Origin: a virus
Reading direction: 5' to 3' (one strand)
Virus record (IMG/VR): IMGVR_UViG_3300032240_000612
Coordinates: 1 to 22,180 of that record
Length of the DNA: 22,180 bases
Below the pieces are notes generated by a model that saw only the letters and a program-made list of their open reading frames with translations, made no database searches and was not told the DNA's origin. This document shows, piece by piece, positions 14,174-21,125 of this stretch. Numbering within the stretch: position 1 is the first letter of the stretch; the number at the start of each line of letters is the position of its first letter. The position numbers and the translations under genes are program-made.

Positions 14174-14896
14174 ATGGGTTACTCTAACAGTGAAGTAAAG
14201 ATTATGGAAGAAGATGGCCATATCTTTGTTCGCAAGTCTGGCGACATTCAAAGAAACTTGGAAAGATACGATGCTCTTGCTCACTTGGGGTTGCGAACGC
14301 CACTCATATATGAAATCGTAGGAGAATACTATGATATGGAATACATCAAAAACTTTGACATAATCAAATACTTTTCAACACATTCTGCATTTGAACTGGG
14401 TAATTTTCTGATCAATACGATAGATACACTTTCTAAAGATTATATTGAAGCAGATTATTCTAAAGTGTATTTTGATAAACTGAATGGATTTAATTTTGGT
14501 GCATACAATCTACCATTTACTGCCGATGAATTAATTAGCAGATTACCCAAATTCTTACCAATGTCTGAGTATCATGGTGACATGACATTACAGAATATTC
14601 TTTATAATGCCGAAGCAAAAGATTTTGTTTTGATCGATCCCTTGACAACCGAGTATAGTTCTTATGTGTTTGATCTTGCTAAGTTGCGTCAGGATATAGT
14701 TTGTAAATGGTTTATTCGAAATGAGAAAGTTTTCTTTGATCCTAAATTACAAGTTTTGGATAAGATGCTAAGTAAATATGAACACTACAACAATGATTAC
14801 CTATTAATATTGATGCTTCTTCGTGTTTTACCATATGCTAAAACTGTTGAGGATGAAACCTTTTTGAGAGATAAGATTACATTACTATGGAAATAA
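14174..14896 (+). CDS. APH/choline-kinase-like small-molecule kinase
   Basis: A 240-residue protein from ATG 14174, which has AAGGA 5 bases upstream; the TTG at 14150 lacks one. H134-G-D136-MTLQN141-IL is the catalytic loop of the aminoglycoside phosphotransferase/choline kinase family (HGDxxxxN), and VLIDP (D155) is the metal-binding DFG-equivalent. The N-lobe is short (HIFVRKSGD carries a candidate ATP lysine). It is followed at once by a nucleotidyltransferase, the order known from licA/licC-type phosphocholine loci and from capsule loci that activate alcohols as CDP derivatives. The substrate may be an amino alcohol, sugar or glycerol-like alcohol; the sequence does not say which. It overlaps the next gene by 10 bases. 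Confidence 0.78.
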   Translation: MGYSNSEVKIMEEDGHIFVRKSGDIQRNLERYDALAHLGLRTPLIYEIVGEYYDMEYIKNFDIIKYFSTHSAFELGNFLINTIDTLSKDYIEADYSKVYFDKLNGFNFGAYNLPFTADELISRLPKFLPMSEYHGDMTLQNILYNAEAKDFVLIDPLTTEYSSYVFDLAKLRQDIVCKWFIRNEKVFFDPKLQVLDKMLSKYEHYNNDYLLILMLLRVLPYAKTVEDETFLRDKITLLWK

Positions 14897-15900
14897 TTAT
14901 GCCTTGTGCTGGTTTATCAACCAGATTCCCTGATATGCGACCAAAATATCTTCTAACGGATTATTCTGGTGAGTTGATGATAAAGAAGGCAGCAAAGAAT
15001 TTCATTGGTAAGCACAAAATTACCATAATCATTTTGAGAGAGCACGATGAAAAATATAATGCCAGACAAAAAGTGAGTGAAGCATTTGATGGTAAAGTTC
15101 GCATAATTACCTTAGATAAAGAGACTGATGGTCCAGCACACACTGTTTACATGGGAATTGAGAAGGCAGGTATCGATCTTGATTCACCAATTTTAATCAA
15201 AGACTGTGATGGGTTCTATGATACTGATTTGGTAGAGGGTAATGCAATCTATGTTTCCAAGTTGTCTGATAATCCAAATATCAGAAATGCTCCAGCAAAA
15301 AGTTATACACTTTCAAACGAACAACGCATAATCAATACGGTCGTAGAGAAACAAATCGTCAGCAATCATTTCTGTGCAGGTGGTTACCAATTTGCTAGAG
15401 CAGGTGATTTCTGTAATACATTTGATGATTTGGTTTATAGTGGTGAGTTATTTGTTTCTAACATTATCGACAAGATGATTGCTGATGGAAAGATTTTCGT
15501 TGAGGCAGATGTTAAAAACTTTATTGATGTTGGGACGGCACAAGATTGGTTTGAATACAATGATAAACCAACATACTTCTGCGACATTGATGGTACGATT
15601 ATTGAAACACTGAAAGATTACTATGATGATTATGTACCTCTACAAAGTAATATTGATGCCATAAAAAAAGAAATGAATCGTGGTTGCAAGGTCATATTCT
15701 GTACAGCAAGAGGTAAAGAATTTCATTTCATAACACGATCAATGCTCAATGATTTAGGATTCAGAGAGTGTGAATTGATCATGGGTGTGCATCATTCTAA
15801 ACGCATTTTGATTAATGACTTTGCCAACACGAATAGATTTCCAACTGCTGGTGCAATTAATTTACCACGGGATAGTGATACTCTGAAAGATTATCTATGA
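14887..15900 (+). CDS. Nucleotidyltransferase (NTP_transferase) fused to HAD phosphatase
   Basis: A 337-residue bifunctional protein. Residues 1-225 form a sugar-phosphate/alcohol-phosphate nucleotidyltransferase: MPCAGLSTRFP (G9-x-S-T-R-F14, NTP loop), RPKYLL with K20, KDCDGF with metal-binding D106/D108, and a DVGTAQDW end. Residues 228-337 form a HAD phosphatase: D233-I-D235-GT nucleophile motif, CTAR threonine motif region (about 273-276), and a late INDFA acid motif. It would activate a phosphorylated compound with CTP or another NTP and remove a phosphate from an intermediate. Directly after the kinase gene, this suggests phosphorylation, nucleotidyl transfer and dephosphorylation in one small pathway. 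Both active sites look intact. The identity of the product is not predictable. Confidence 0.85.
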   Translation: MEIIMPCAGLSTRFPDMRPKYLLTDYSGELMIKKAAKNFIGKHKITIIILREHDEKYNARQKVSEAFDGKVRIITLDKETDGPAHTVYMGIEKAGIDLDSPILIKDCDGFYDTDLVEGNAIYVSKLSDNPNIRNAPAKSYTLSNEQRIINTVVEKQIVSNHFCAGGYQFARAGDFCNTFDDLVYSGELFVSNIIDKMIADGKIFVEADVKNFIDVGTAQDWFEYNDKPTYFCDIDGTIIETLKDYYDDYVPLQSNIDAIKKEMNRGCKVIFCTARGKEFHFITRSMLNDLGFRECELIMGVHHSKRILINDFANTNRFPTAGAINLPRDSDTLKDYL

Positions 15901-16916
15901 ACATTATGATTACTGGAGCAGCAGGTGGCATTGGTTCAACACTTGCATTAGAATTGACCAAGAAGGGCAATAAAGTAATTGCAATTGATAACCTTGCAAA
16001 TGGATATTATCAAAATCTCTACGAAGATGGTAAAAAATTCTGTACATTTTATCAGCGTGATATTAAAGATGATTTATCAATTTCGTATGCACTAGAGAAG
16101 GAAAATATTGATACTGTTATTCATCTTGCCGCAATCACTTCATTACCATCTGCTGAATCGAATCCTTACAAAACGATTGATGTGAATGTTGCAGGTACTG
16201 TTGCACTTCTAGATGCTATACGACATTCAAATGTCAAACGCACCATCGTTGCAAGTACCTCTGCAATTTACGAAAATACTTTGAACTGGTCTAAGGCACC
16301 ACTCAAAGAATATGTTGATGTTAGTCCTAGATTGATGTATCCTCTGTCAAAGAAAATGATGGAAGATGTCATCGAATCATATAGGATGAACTATGGTTTA
16401 GATATTGTAACTCTAAGATTTTTTAATGTATTTGGTCCACGCCAAGATATTCATCGTAAATCTCCACCATTGATCAATTATATCGCACGATGTGTTCATG
16501 AAGGAATTGAAGCAACATTTTATTCTGATGGAACACAACAAAGAGATTATGTTCATGTTGATGATGTTGTAGAAATGATTTCTTTGTGTATGATTGCACC
16601 AGAAGCAGCAGGAAAAATATTTAATGTTTGCACTGGTACAGCCACATCAGTAAAAGATATTATTAATTATGCTGAGAAAGCATACGGCAAGTTTGAATAC
16701 AAATTCTCACCTAGTGAAAAATACTGGGGCGATTATAGCATATTGCACCACGGTTCATATCCTCTGAAACCAGAAGTTATTGCTAAAGAAGTTAATAAGT
16801 ATGCAGTAGGTTCTTATGATAGAGCAAAGCGTATTTTAGGATGGAACCCAAACACTAACATAGAAGAATTGATGATTAAAACATTTAAAGAAAGTTTAGA
16901 GAGATTGAACAAATGA
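15897..16916 (+). CDS. NAD-dependent epimerase/dehydratase (extended SDR, GalE-like)
   Basis: A 339-residue nucleotide-sugar-modifying enzyme. The Rossmann motif is G7-AAGGIG13, with D31 for the NAD ribose. HLAAIT (76-81), the ASTSAIYEN strand (119-127) and catalytic Y148-PLSK152 form the active site, and RFFNVFGPRQ (near 174-183) and QQRDYVHVDDV (near 216-226) are classic extended-SDR landmarks. These enzymes epimerise or dehydrate UDP-, GDP- or dTDP-sugars. It lies in the middle of the cassette with ATGA overlaps on both sides. It is the strongest evidence that the cassette handles nucleotide sugars. Exact sugar unknown. Confidence 0.92.
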   Translation: MNIMITGAAGGIGSTLALELTKKGNKVIAIDNLANGYYQNLYEDGKKFCTFYQRDIKDDLSISYALEKENIDTVIHLAAITSLPSAESNPYKTIDVNVAGTVALLDAIRHSNVKRTIVASTSAIYENTLNWSKAPLKEYVDVSPRLMYPLSKKMMEDVIESYRMNYGLDIVTLRFFNVFGPRQDIHRKSPPLINYIARCVHEGIEATFYSDGTQQRDYVHVDDVVEMISLCMIAPEAAGKIFNVCTGTATSVKDIINYAEKAYGKFEYKFSPSEKYWGDYSILHHGSYPLKPEVIAKEVNKYAVGSYDRAKRILGWNPNTNIEELMIKTFKESLERLNK

Positions 16917-17608
16917 AGAAGAATCTTTTTATTGTAACCTCAGCACTGAATGCTGATATGGGTGTAGTAAACCGTAAAGACAGATTTGATCAAACTGTAA
17001 AAGGTTTACTATCAATTCGTAAGTATGATCCTGATGCGATAATTCTTTTGACTGATGGTTCGCCAACTAAAATTGATGATGAGAAAGTAAAAGCACTTGC
17101 ACACTTTGTCAATTTTGCTTCTGATTTTTCCGATGATAGACAAATAACGGACTTGGCTTCCAATCATCAAAAAAGTGCGGCGGAAAATCTTTTGATGTTA
17201 AAAACGTTAATGCTTTTACAGCAAGATGAAGGTATGAAAGAAGTTATGCGTAATGTTGGTCGTGTATTTAAAATATCGGGTAGAACAGATTTGACTGATG
17301 CGTTTAACGTTGAAGAACACATGATACCTGGCAAATATGTGTTTAAGAAACGCATGCCCACTTGGTTGACAGATTCTCGTAAAGAATTTGCTACTGATCT
17401 ACTGATTACTAGAATGTTCTCTTTTTGTCCAACATTAATGGATAATTATATGTTGTTGTGTGAGAACAATATTCCTTTGATTTTACAGACTGTAATCGAT
17501 ACGGAACATGCTCATTTCGTCAATATACCTAAAGATTTACTGGTAGAATTAGATGAAATCCACTGCACAGGCATAGTTGCTGGCACAGGCACGGTTGAGA
17601 ATTACTAA
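16913..17608 (+). CDS. Unknown cassette protein, glycosyltransferase-like
   Basis: A 231-residue protein starting with an ATGA overlap. KKNLFIVTSALNADMGVVNRKDRFDQTVKGLLSI is a Rossmann-like opening, IILLTDGSPT a second strand, and VFKISGRTDLTDAFN (R-x-D near 144) resembles the donor-binding region of unnamed capsule/LPS glycosyltransferase-like proteins. FVNIPKDLLVELDEIHCTGIVAGTG is a distinctive end that I associate with marine phage proteins of unknown function. It closes the cassette; the CTAAATA late-type motif begins at its stop codon. Assignment to glycosyl transfer is by context and faint similarity only. Confidence 0.68.
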   Translation: MKKNLFIVTSALNADMGVVNRKDRFDQTVKGLLSIRKYDPDAIILLTDGSPTKIDDEKVKALAHFVNFASDFSDDRQITDLASNHQKSAAENLLMLKTLMLLQQDEGMKEVMRNVGRVFKISGRTDLTDAFNVEEHMIPGKYVFKKRMPTWLTDSRKEFATDLLITRMFSFCPTLMDNYMLLCENNIPLILQTVIDTEHAHFVNIPKDLLVELDEIHCTGIVAGTGTVENY

Positions 17609-17611
17609 ATA
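17605..17611 (+). promoter_or_regulatory. Late-promoter-like CTAAATA before the 803-residue protein
   Basis: CTAAATA overlaps the preceding stop codon in a 38-base gap and resembles the late promoter motifs of T4-like cyanophages. Downstream comes AACCCTG (17623-17629), the same heptamer found 8 bases after TATAAATA at 8916-8922. A Shine-Dalgarno AGAGG (17634-17638) precedes ATG 17647. A second AT-rich box, TAAAATA (17615-17621), is an alternative. Confidence 0.5.
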
Positions 17612-17646
17612 GAATAAAATATAACCCTGCTGTAGAGGCGGATTAA

Positions 17647-20058
17647 ATGAAATTTAGAGATTTTCTGCGTGAGCAGAAGGAAAAACATGCTGTACTAGCA
17701 TTTGGGCGTATGAATCCAATTACTTCTGGTCACGAAAAATTAGTCAAAAAAGTCAAAGATATTGCCGATTCTGTCGGTGGTTCTCATCACATCGTTCTGT
17801 CACACTCACAAGACTCCAAGAAGAATCCTCTTACCGCAGCACAAAAACTCAAACACGCCAAACGTGCATTTCCTGGTACCAATTTTTCTACATCCGATAA
17901 AGAGCATCCAACATATTTAAAACAAGCGGAGAAATTACACAAACAAGGTGTAACTCATCTTCATATGGTTGGTGGTTCGGATCGTGCCGAAGATTTTAAA
18001 AAGTATCTTAATCAATACAATGGAACACACAAAGGTGCATTGTATAATTTTAAATCCATTACAGTACACTCTGCTGGTAAACGTGATCCAGATGCAGAAG
18101 GTACAACTGGCATTTCAGCATCTAAAATGCGTGAACATGCGGGCAAAGGTAACTTTAAAGAATTCAGAAAAGGTGCTCCATCTACAATGTCGGATGAACA
18201 TATCAAACAAATGTACAATGATGTTCGTAGAGGAATGAATCTACATGAATCTATTCTAGCAGAAGGTGTACATGATAAAGGTATATTCAAAGCAGTATTT
18301 TTAGGTGGCGGTCCTGGTTCTGGTAAAGATTATGTTCTATCGAATACCCTTGATGGACATGGTATGATCGAAATCAATTCAGATAAAGCATTAGAGTATC
18401 TGATGGATAAAGAAAATCTCGACAAAAAAATGCCAGATAATGAAGAAGCACAACGTAATGTTATTCGTAAGAAAGCAAAAGATGTTGCTGAGATTCGTCA
18501 CCTTATGGCACTTCAAGGACGGAATGGATTGATCATTAATGGTACTGGTGCTGATCCACAAGAATACATGGAGATTAAAAAACGTCTGGATAAGTTGGGT
18601 TATGATACTTCAATGATCATGGTTAATACCGCAGATGAAGTATCAAAAGCAAGAAATATTGAACGAGGTCAGAATGGCGGTCGTACAGTACCAGAACATA
18701 TTCGTAAACAAAAGTGGGAAGCAGTGCAAGCAGCACGTACCGAGTTTGGTAAAATATTCCGTAATAATTACATTGAGTTTGACAACTCTGAAGATTTGCG
18801 TAATGCATCACCTGATGTTGTAAAGGCAAAAAAAGAAGAGATGATGCAAATTCACAAAGAGATAGAAAAGTTTGTGAGTGCTCCTCCTAAGAATGAAAGA
18901 GCAAAACATTGGATTGCAACTCAATTAGGTCAAAAAGATACACAACCAATCAGTAAGACATCAAGACCTCATCCAACTGCAAAAGCAAGTCAAGAAATGG
19001 ATACGATGGGTCTTGAGTATTATGGATTTGGTCGCTACGGTAAGAATGGTAAAGTAACACATCGTTCAGTTCATGATAGATTAGTGCCTGTTGAAAAGAT
19101 TGCTAAGACAGTTGAAACTCATCAAAATAAAAATGCTAAGGCTTCTGGTATACAACCAAATCGTTCTGGTTCCGCTGTAAAAGTTAGAACAGAACCTAAT
19201 AGGCATGTTCGTAAAAGAGATGCAAACAAAAAAGTCAATGAGGCATTTGAAGATTTCTTGCTAGAAGCAGTCACAGTTACAATCACTGGTGACACCGCAG
19301 AAGAAGTCAACAAAATGTTTAAGATGTTGAAAAACGAAGGTGACATAAAAGATGAAGTTGAAGAATCAAATGAAACCTATGGCACTTCACTTTCAAGTAA
19401 TGGTGCCTATAATGCTTTAACACTAGGCAAACATATGGTTATTGAAGAAACTCAAAAGAAACAAAAACTCATGTCTGACATCAATGGAAAACCAAGAGTG
19501 TTCCATTTCCGCATGTCGGCAGCAAAAGAAGCACATCGTAACAATGGTATCGTTCACAAAGTTGGAAAAACTTATGTTGTCAAAATTAGAGAGGACTTAA
19601 ATGAAATATCTTCACCAGATAATAATGCTATTGAAGCAATTTATGGACAAAATTTCTCCACCCCCGATGCAAAACAACTCGGTAAAGTTGGAACCAATTT
19701 TAGACCAAAAGGAAAGCCAGTCCTCGACAAACCAGTCGGCGAATCTTACGGAAGCGGAAATCAAACCCGCACCAAAATTACCCTCACCAAAATCAAAGAA
19801 AACTGGAGCAAGAAAGTCCAAGAGTCAATCGACAAAGGGATAGAGCCTGGTATTTCAATGGCAGGTGCTGGTGAATCATCCGCAAGAGATATGGGTGAGA
19901 GATTGAGCAAAAAAGGTAAAGCAACACAAGTTGTACCATCTTCAATTTCTGAATTGACAGGTGACACAACAACTGCATCTATTGGCGATCAAAAAGAAGA
20001 TGAGTTGAATAAAAAAGGTATTTCTTTATCGTCATTCAAAAAGAAAAATTTCGTATGA
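17647..20058 (+). CDS. Multidomain late protein: nucleotidylyltransferase, P-loop kinase and extra modules (candidate head polyprotein)
   Basis: An 803-residue protein. Residues 1-10 (MKFRDFLREQ) are capsid-targeting-like. Residues 14-195 form an HxGH-type nucleotidylyltransferase: GRMNPITSGH29 and ISASKMREHA (156-165, the ISSTxxR-type motif). The S202-G207 stretch SILAEG is a boundary with an L-A-E/G site. Residues 213-410 form a P-loop kinase of zeta-toxin/polynucleotide-kinase type: GGGPGSGKD228 Walker A, DKA after the IEINS strand, NGT (298-300) and the GGRTVPEH lid. A low-complexity basic linker (425-530) leads to AFEDFLLEA (533-541) with an L-L-E/A site, then a small VTVTITGDTAEEVNKMFKML module, a KTYVVKIRED module and a C-terminal ISLSSFKKKNFV end. 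It follows a late-type promoter. Codons become C-ending over 19660-19840, where a nested ORF also lies. Domain calls are firm; packaging and processing are inference. Confidence 0.9.
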   Translation: MKFRDFLREQKEKHAVLAFGRMNPITSGHEKLVKKVKDIADSVGGSHHIVLSHSQDSKKNPLTAAQKLKHAKRAFPGTNFSTSDKEHPTYLKQAEKLHKQGVTHLHMVGGSDRAEDFKKYLNQYNGTHKGALYNFKSITVHSAGKRDPDAEGTTGISASKMREHAGKGNFKEFRKGAPSTMSDEHIKQMYNDVRRGMNLHESILAEGVHDKGIFKAVFLGGGPGSGKDYVLSNTLDGHGMIEINSDKALEYLMDKENLDKKMPDNEEAQRNVIRKKAKDVAEIRHLMALQGRNGLIINGTGADPQEYMEIKKRLDKLGYDTSMIMVNTADEVSKARNIERGQNGGRTVPEHIRKQKWEAVQAARTEFGKIFRNNYIEFDNSEDLRNASPDVVKAKKEEMMQIHKEIEKFVSAPPKNERAKHWIATQLGQKDTQPISKTSRPHPTAKASQEMDTMGLEYYGFGRYGKNGKVTHRSVHDRLVPVEKIAKTVETHQNKNAKASGIQPNRSGSAVKVRTEPNRHVRKRDANKKVNEAFEDFLLEAVTVTITGDTAEEVNKMFKMLKNEGDIKDEVEESNETYGTSLSSNGAYNALTLGKHMVIEETQKKQKLMSDINGKPRVFHFRMSAAKEAHRNNGIVHKVGKTYVVKIREDLNEISSPDNNAIEAIYGQNFSTPDAKQLGKVGTNFRPKGKPVLDKPVGESYGSGNQTRTKITLTKIKENWSKKVQESIDKGIEPGISMAGAGESSARDMGERLSKKGKATQVVPSSISELTGDTTTASIGDQKEDELNKKGISLSSFKKKNFV
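19601..19843 (+). other. Candidate nested +1-frame ORF (80 aa) with strong ribosome binding site
   Basis: Within the 803-residue gene, in the +1 frame, ATG 19601 follows AGAGAGGA (19588-19595) with 5-6 bases of spacing, as good a ribosome binding site as any in the window. The 80-residue product starts MKYLHQIIMLLKQFMDKI and continues rich in Pro, Ser, Lys and Gln. The host gene's codon use turns C-ending over 19660-19840, which fits selection on the second reading frame. No homologue or lipobox is recognised. The SD-like bases also encode Arg-Glu-Asp in the main frame, so chance is possible. Confidence 0.3.
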
Positions 20059-21122
20059 AGAAGTTTAATAAATTTTTAGAAGAAGCAAACAAATCTGGAG
20101 ATGCATCATTACATGATTGGTTTACTAAAAGCAAATCATCGGATGGTAAACCAGGATGGGTTCAGTTGGGTGGACGATATGCAGGCAAGTCGTGTGCTAA
20201 ACAACCAGGTCAAACTACGAAACCAAAATGTGGTAGTTCAAAAATGGCAGCATCGATGTCCGACAAAGAAGAGGATGCCGCAGCAAAGAGAAAAAGAGCA
20301 CAAGACCCTGATCCAAATAGAAGTGGCGCACCAATAAATGTTTCAACGGAAGGAAAGCGAAAGATGAAGGAAGAATGGAGTCAAAAATATAAAAGTTCAA
20401 TCAACTGCTCACACCCTAAAGGATTCAGTCAAAAGGCACACTGTGCTGGCAAGAAAAAACAGAATGAATCTACTGAAATGGAAATGACTTGCGAAGATTG
20501 TGGTATGTGCCAAACACATGGTAACCATTCACATGATACTTTAGGTGAAGCCTGTTGGGCAGGATATGAAAAAAAGGGAATGAAAACCATGTTTGGTAAA
20601 AGATATCCAAACTGTGTTAAAAAAGAAAGTATTGACGAATATATTGCTAAAAGTGAATGTCCAGAATGTGGTGGACTTATGGTGTCTGAAGATCAATTGG
20701 TAGAAGAAAAAGATGCATGTTATCATAAAGTAAAATCACGATACTCTGTATGGCCTTCTGCATATGCATCGGGTGCATTAGTTAAGTGCCGTAAAGCAGG
20801 TGCTGCAAATTGGGGAAACAAAACAAAACAAGAAGGAACTCAATTGAAAACTTTTAAACAACATTTAGAAGAAGCAACATATCAAGGTAAAGAAGTTGCC
20901 TTGAATAAGCCCATGGCGGGTGATGTAAAAAAATCCAAAGTTTATGTCGATCCAGATGGTGATGGCAAAGCACAAAAAGTAAACTTTGGCGATAAGAATC
21001 TTTCAATCAAAAAAGATCAACCAAAACGTAAGAGTTCATATTGCGCCCGTTCGGGTGGAATCAAAGGCACAAGCGATAAGACATCAGCAAATTATTGGTC
21101 AAGAAGGGCTTGGGACTGCTAA
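20055..21122 (+). CDS. Multi-module basic, Cys-containing late protein (candidate head polyprotein)
   Basis: A 355-residue protein overlapping the previous stop as ATGA. It reads as a string of small modules: MKKFNKFLEEA (1-11, capsid-targeting-like, L-E-E/A); LHDWFTKSKSSDGKPGW to CGSSKM (19-64), resembling DUF5872-type phage proteins; a QDPDPNRSGAPINVSTE stretch; YKSSINCSHPKGFSQKAHC (112-130); a Cys/His segment CEDCGMCQTHGNHSH (146-160); LGEACWAGYEKKGMKT (163-178); CPECGG (202-207), zinc-ribbon-like; CYHKVKSRYSVWPSAYASGA (222-241); then LKTFKQHLEEATYQG (264-278) opening a last module with YVDPDGDGKAQKVNFGD and YWSRRAW. Several of these segments occur as separate small proteins in marine phages, from memory. 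Basic charge and Cys pairs suggest DNA and zinc binding. Possible [LI]-x-E/A cleavage points lie after residues 10, 165 and 273. Confidence 0.85.
   Translation: MKKFNKFLEEANKSGDASLHDWFTKSKSSDGKPGWVQLGGRYAGKSCAKQPGQTTKPKCGSSKMAASMSDKEEDAAAKRKRAQDPDPNRSGAPINVSTEGKRKMKEEWSQKYKSSINCSHPKGFSQKAHCAGKKKQNESTEMEMTCEDCGMCQTHGNHSHDTLGEACWAGYEKKGMKTMFGKRYPNCVKKESIDEYIAKSECPECGGLMVSEDQLVEEKDACYHKVKSRYSVWPSAYASGALVKCRKAGAANWGNKTKQEGTQLKTFKQHLEEATYQGKEVALNKPMAGDVKKSKVYVDPDGDGKAQKVNFGDKNLSIKKDQPKRKSSYCARSGGIKGTSDKTSANYWSRRAWDC
20832..20846 (+). promoter_or_regulatory. Internal ribosome binding site and TTG start inside the 20055 gene
   Basis: GAAGGA (20832-20837) lies 6 bases before an in-frame TTG (20844-20846) that begins LKTFKQHLEEA, the internal copy of the late-gene N-terminal motif. 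Initiation here would give a separate 92-residue product (20844-21122). This looks like the start of a once-independent gene fused to its upstream neighbour, and it may still be used. Confidence 0.45.
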
Positions 21123-21125
21123 TAT

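Noticed and set aside
17644-17656. AT-only inverted repeat at the start of the 803-residue gene
   Set aside because: Five A-T pairs with a three-base loop are too weak to hide the start codon; not comparable to the hairpin at 8909.
17969-18238. 89-codon +2-frame ORF inside the nucleotidylyltransferase domain
   Set aside because: No ribosome binding site, no codon shift in the outer gene, and a composition typical of a shadow frame.
18235-18260. Internal start at ATG 18235 before the kinase domain
   Set aside because: The purine-rich AGAGGA directly abuts the ATG with no usable spacing, so independent translation of the kinase domain is not supported as it is at 20844.
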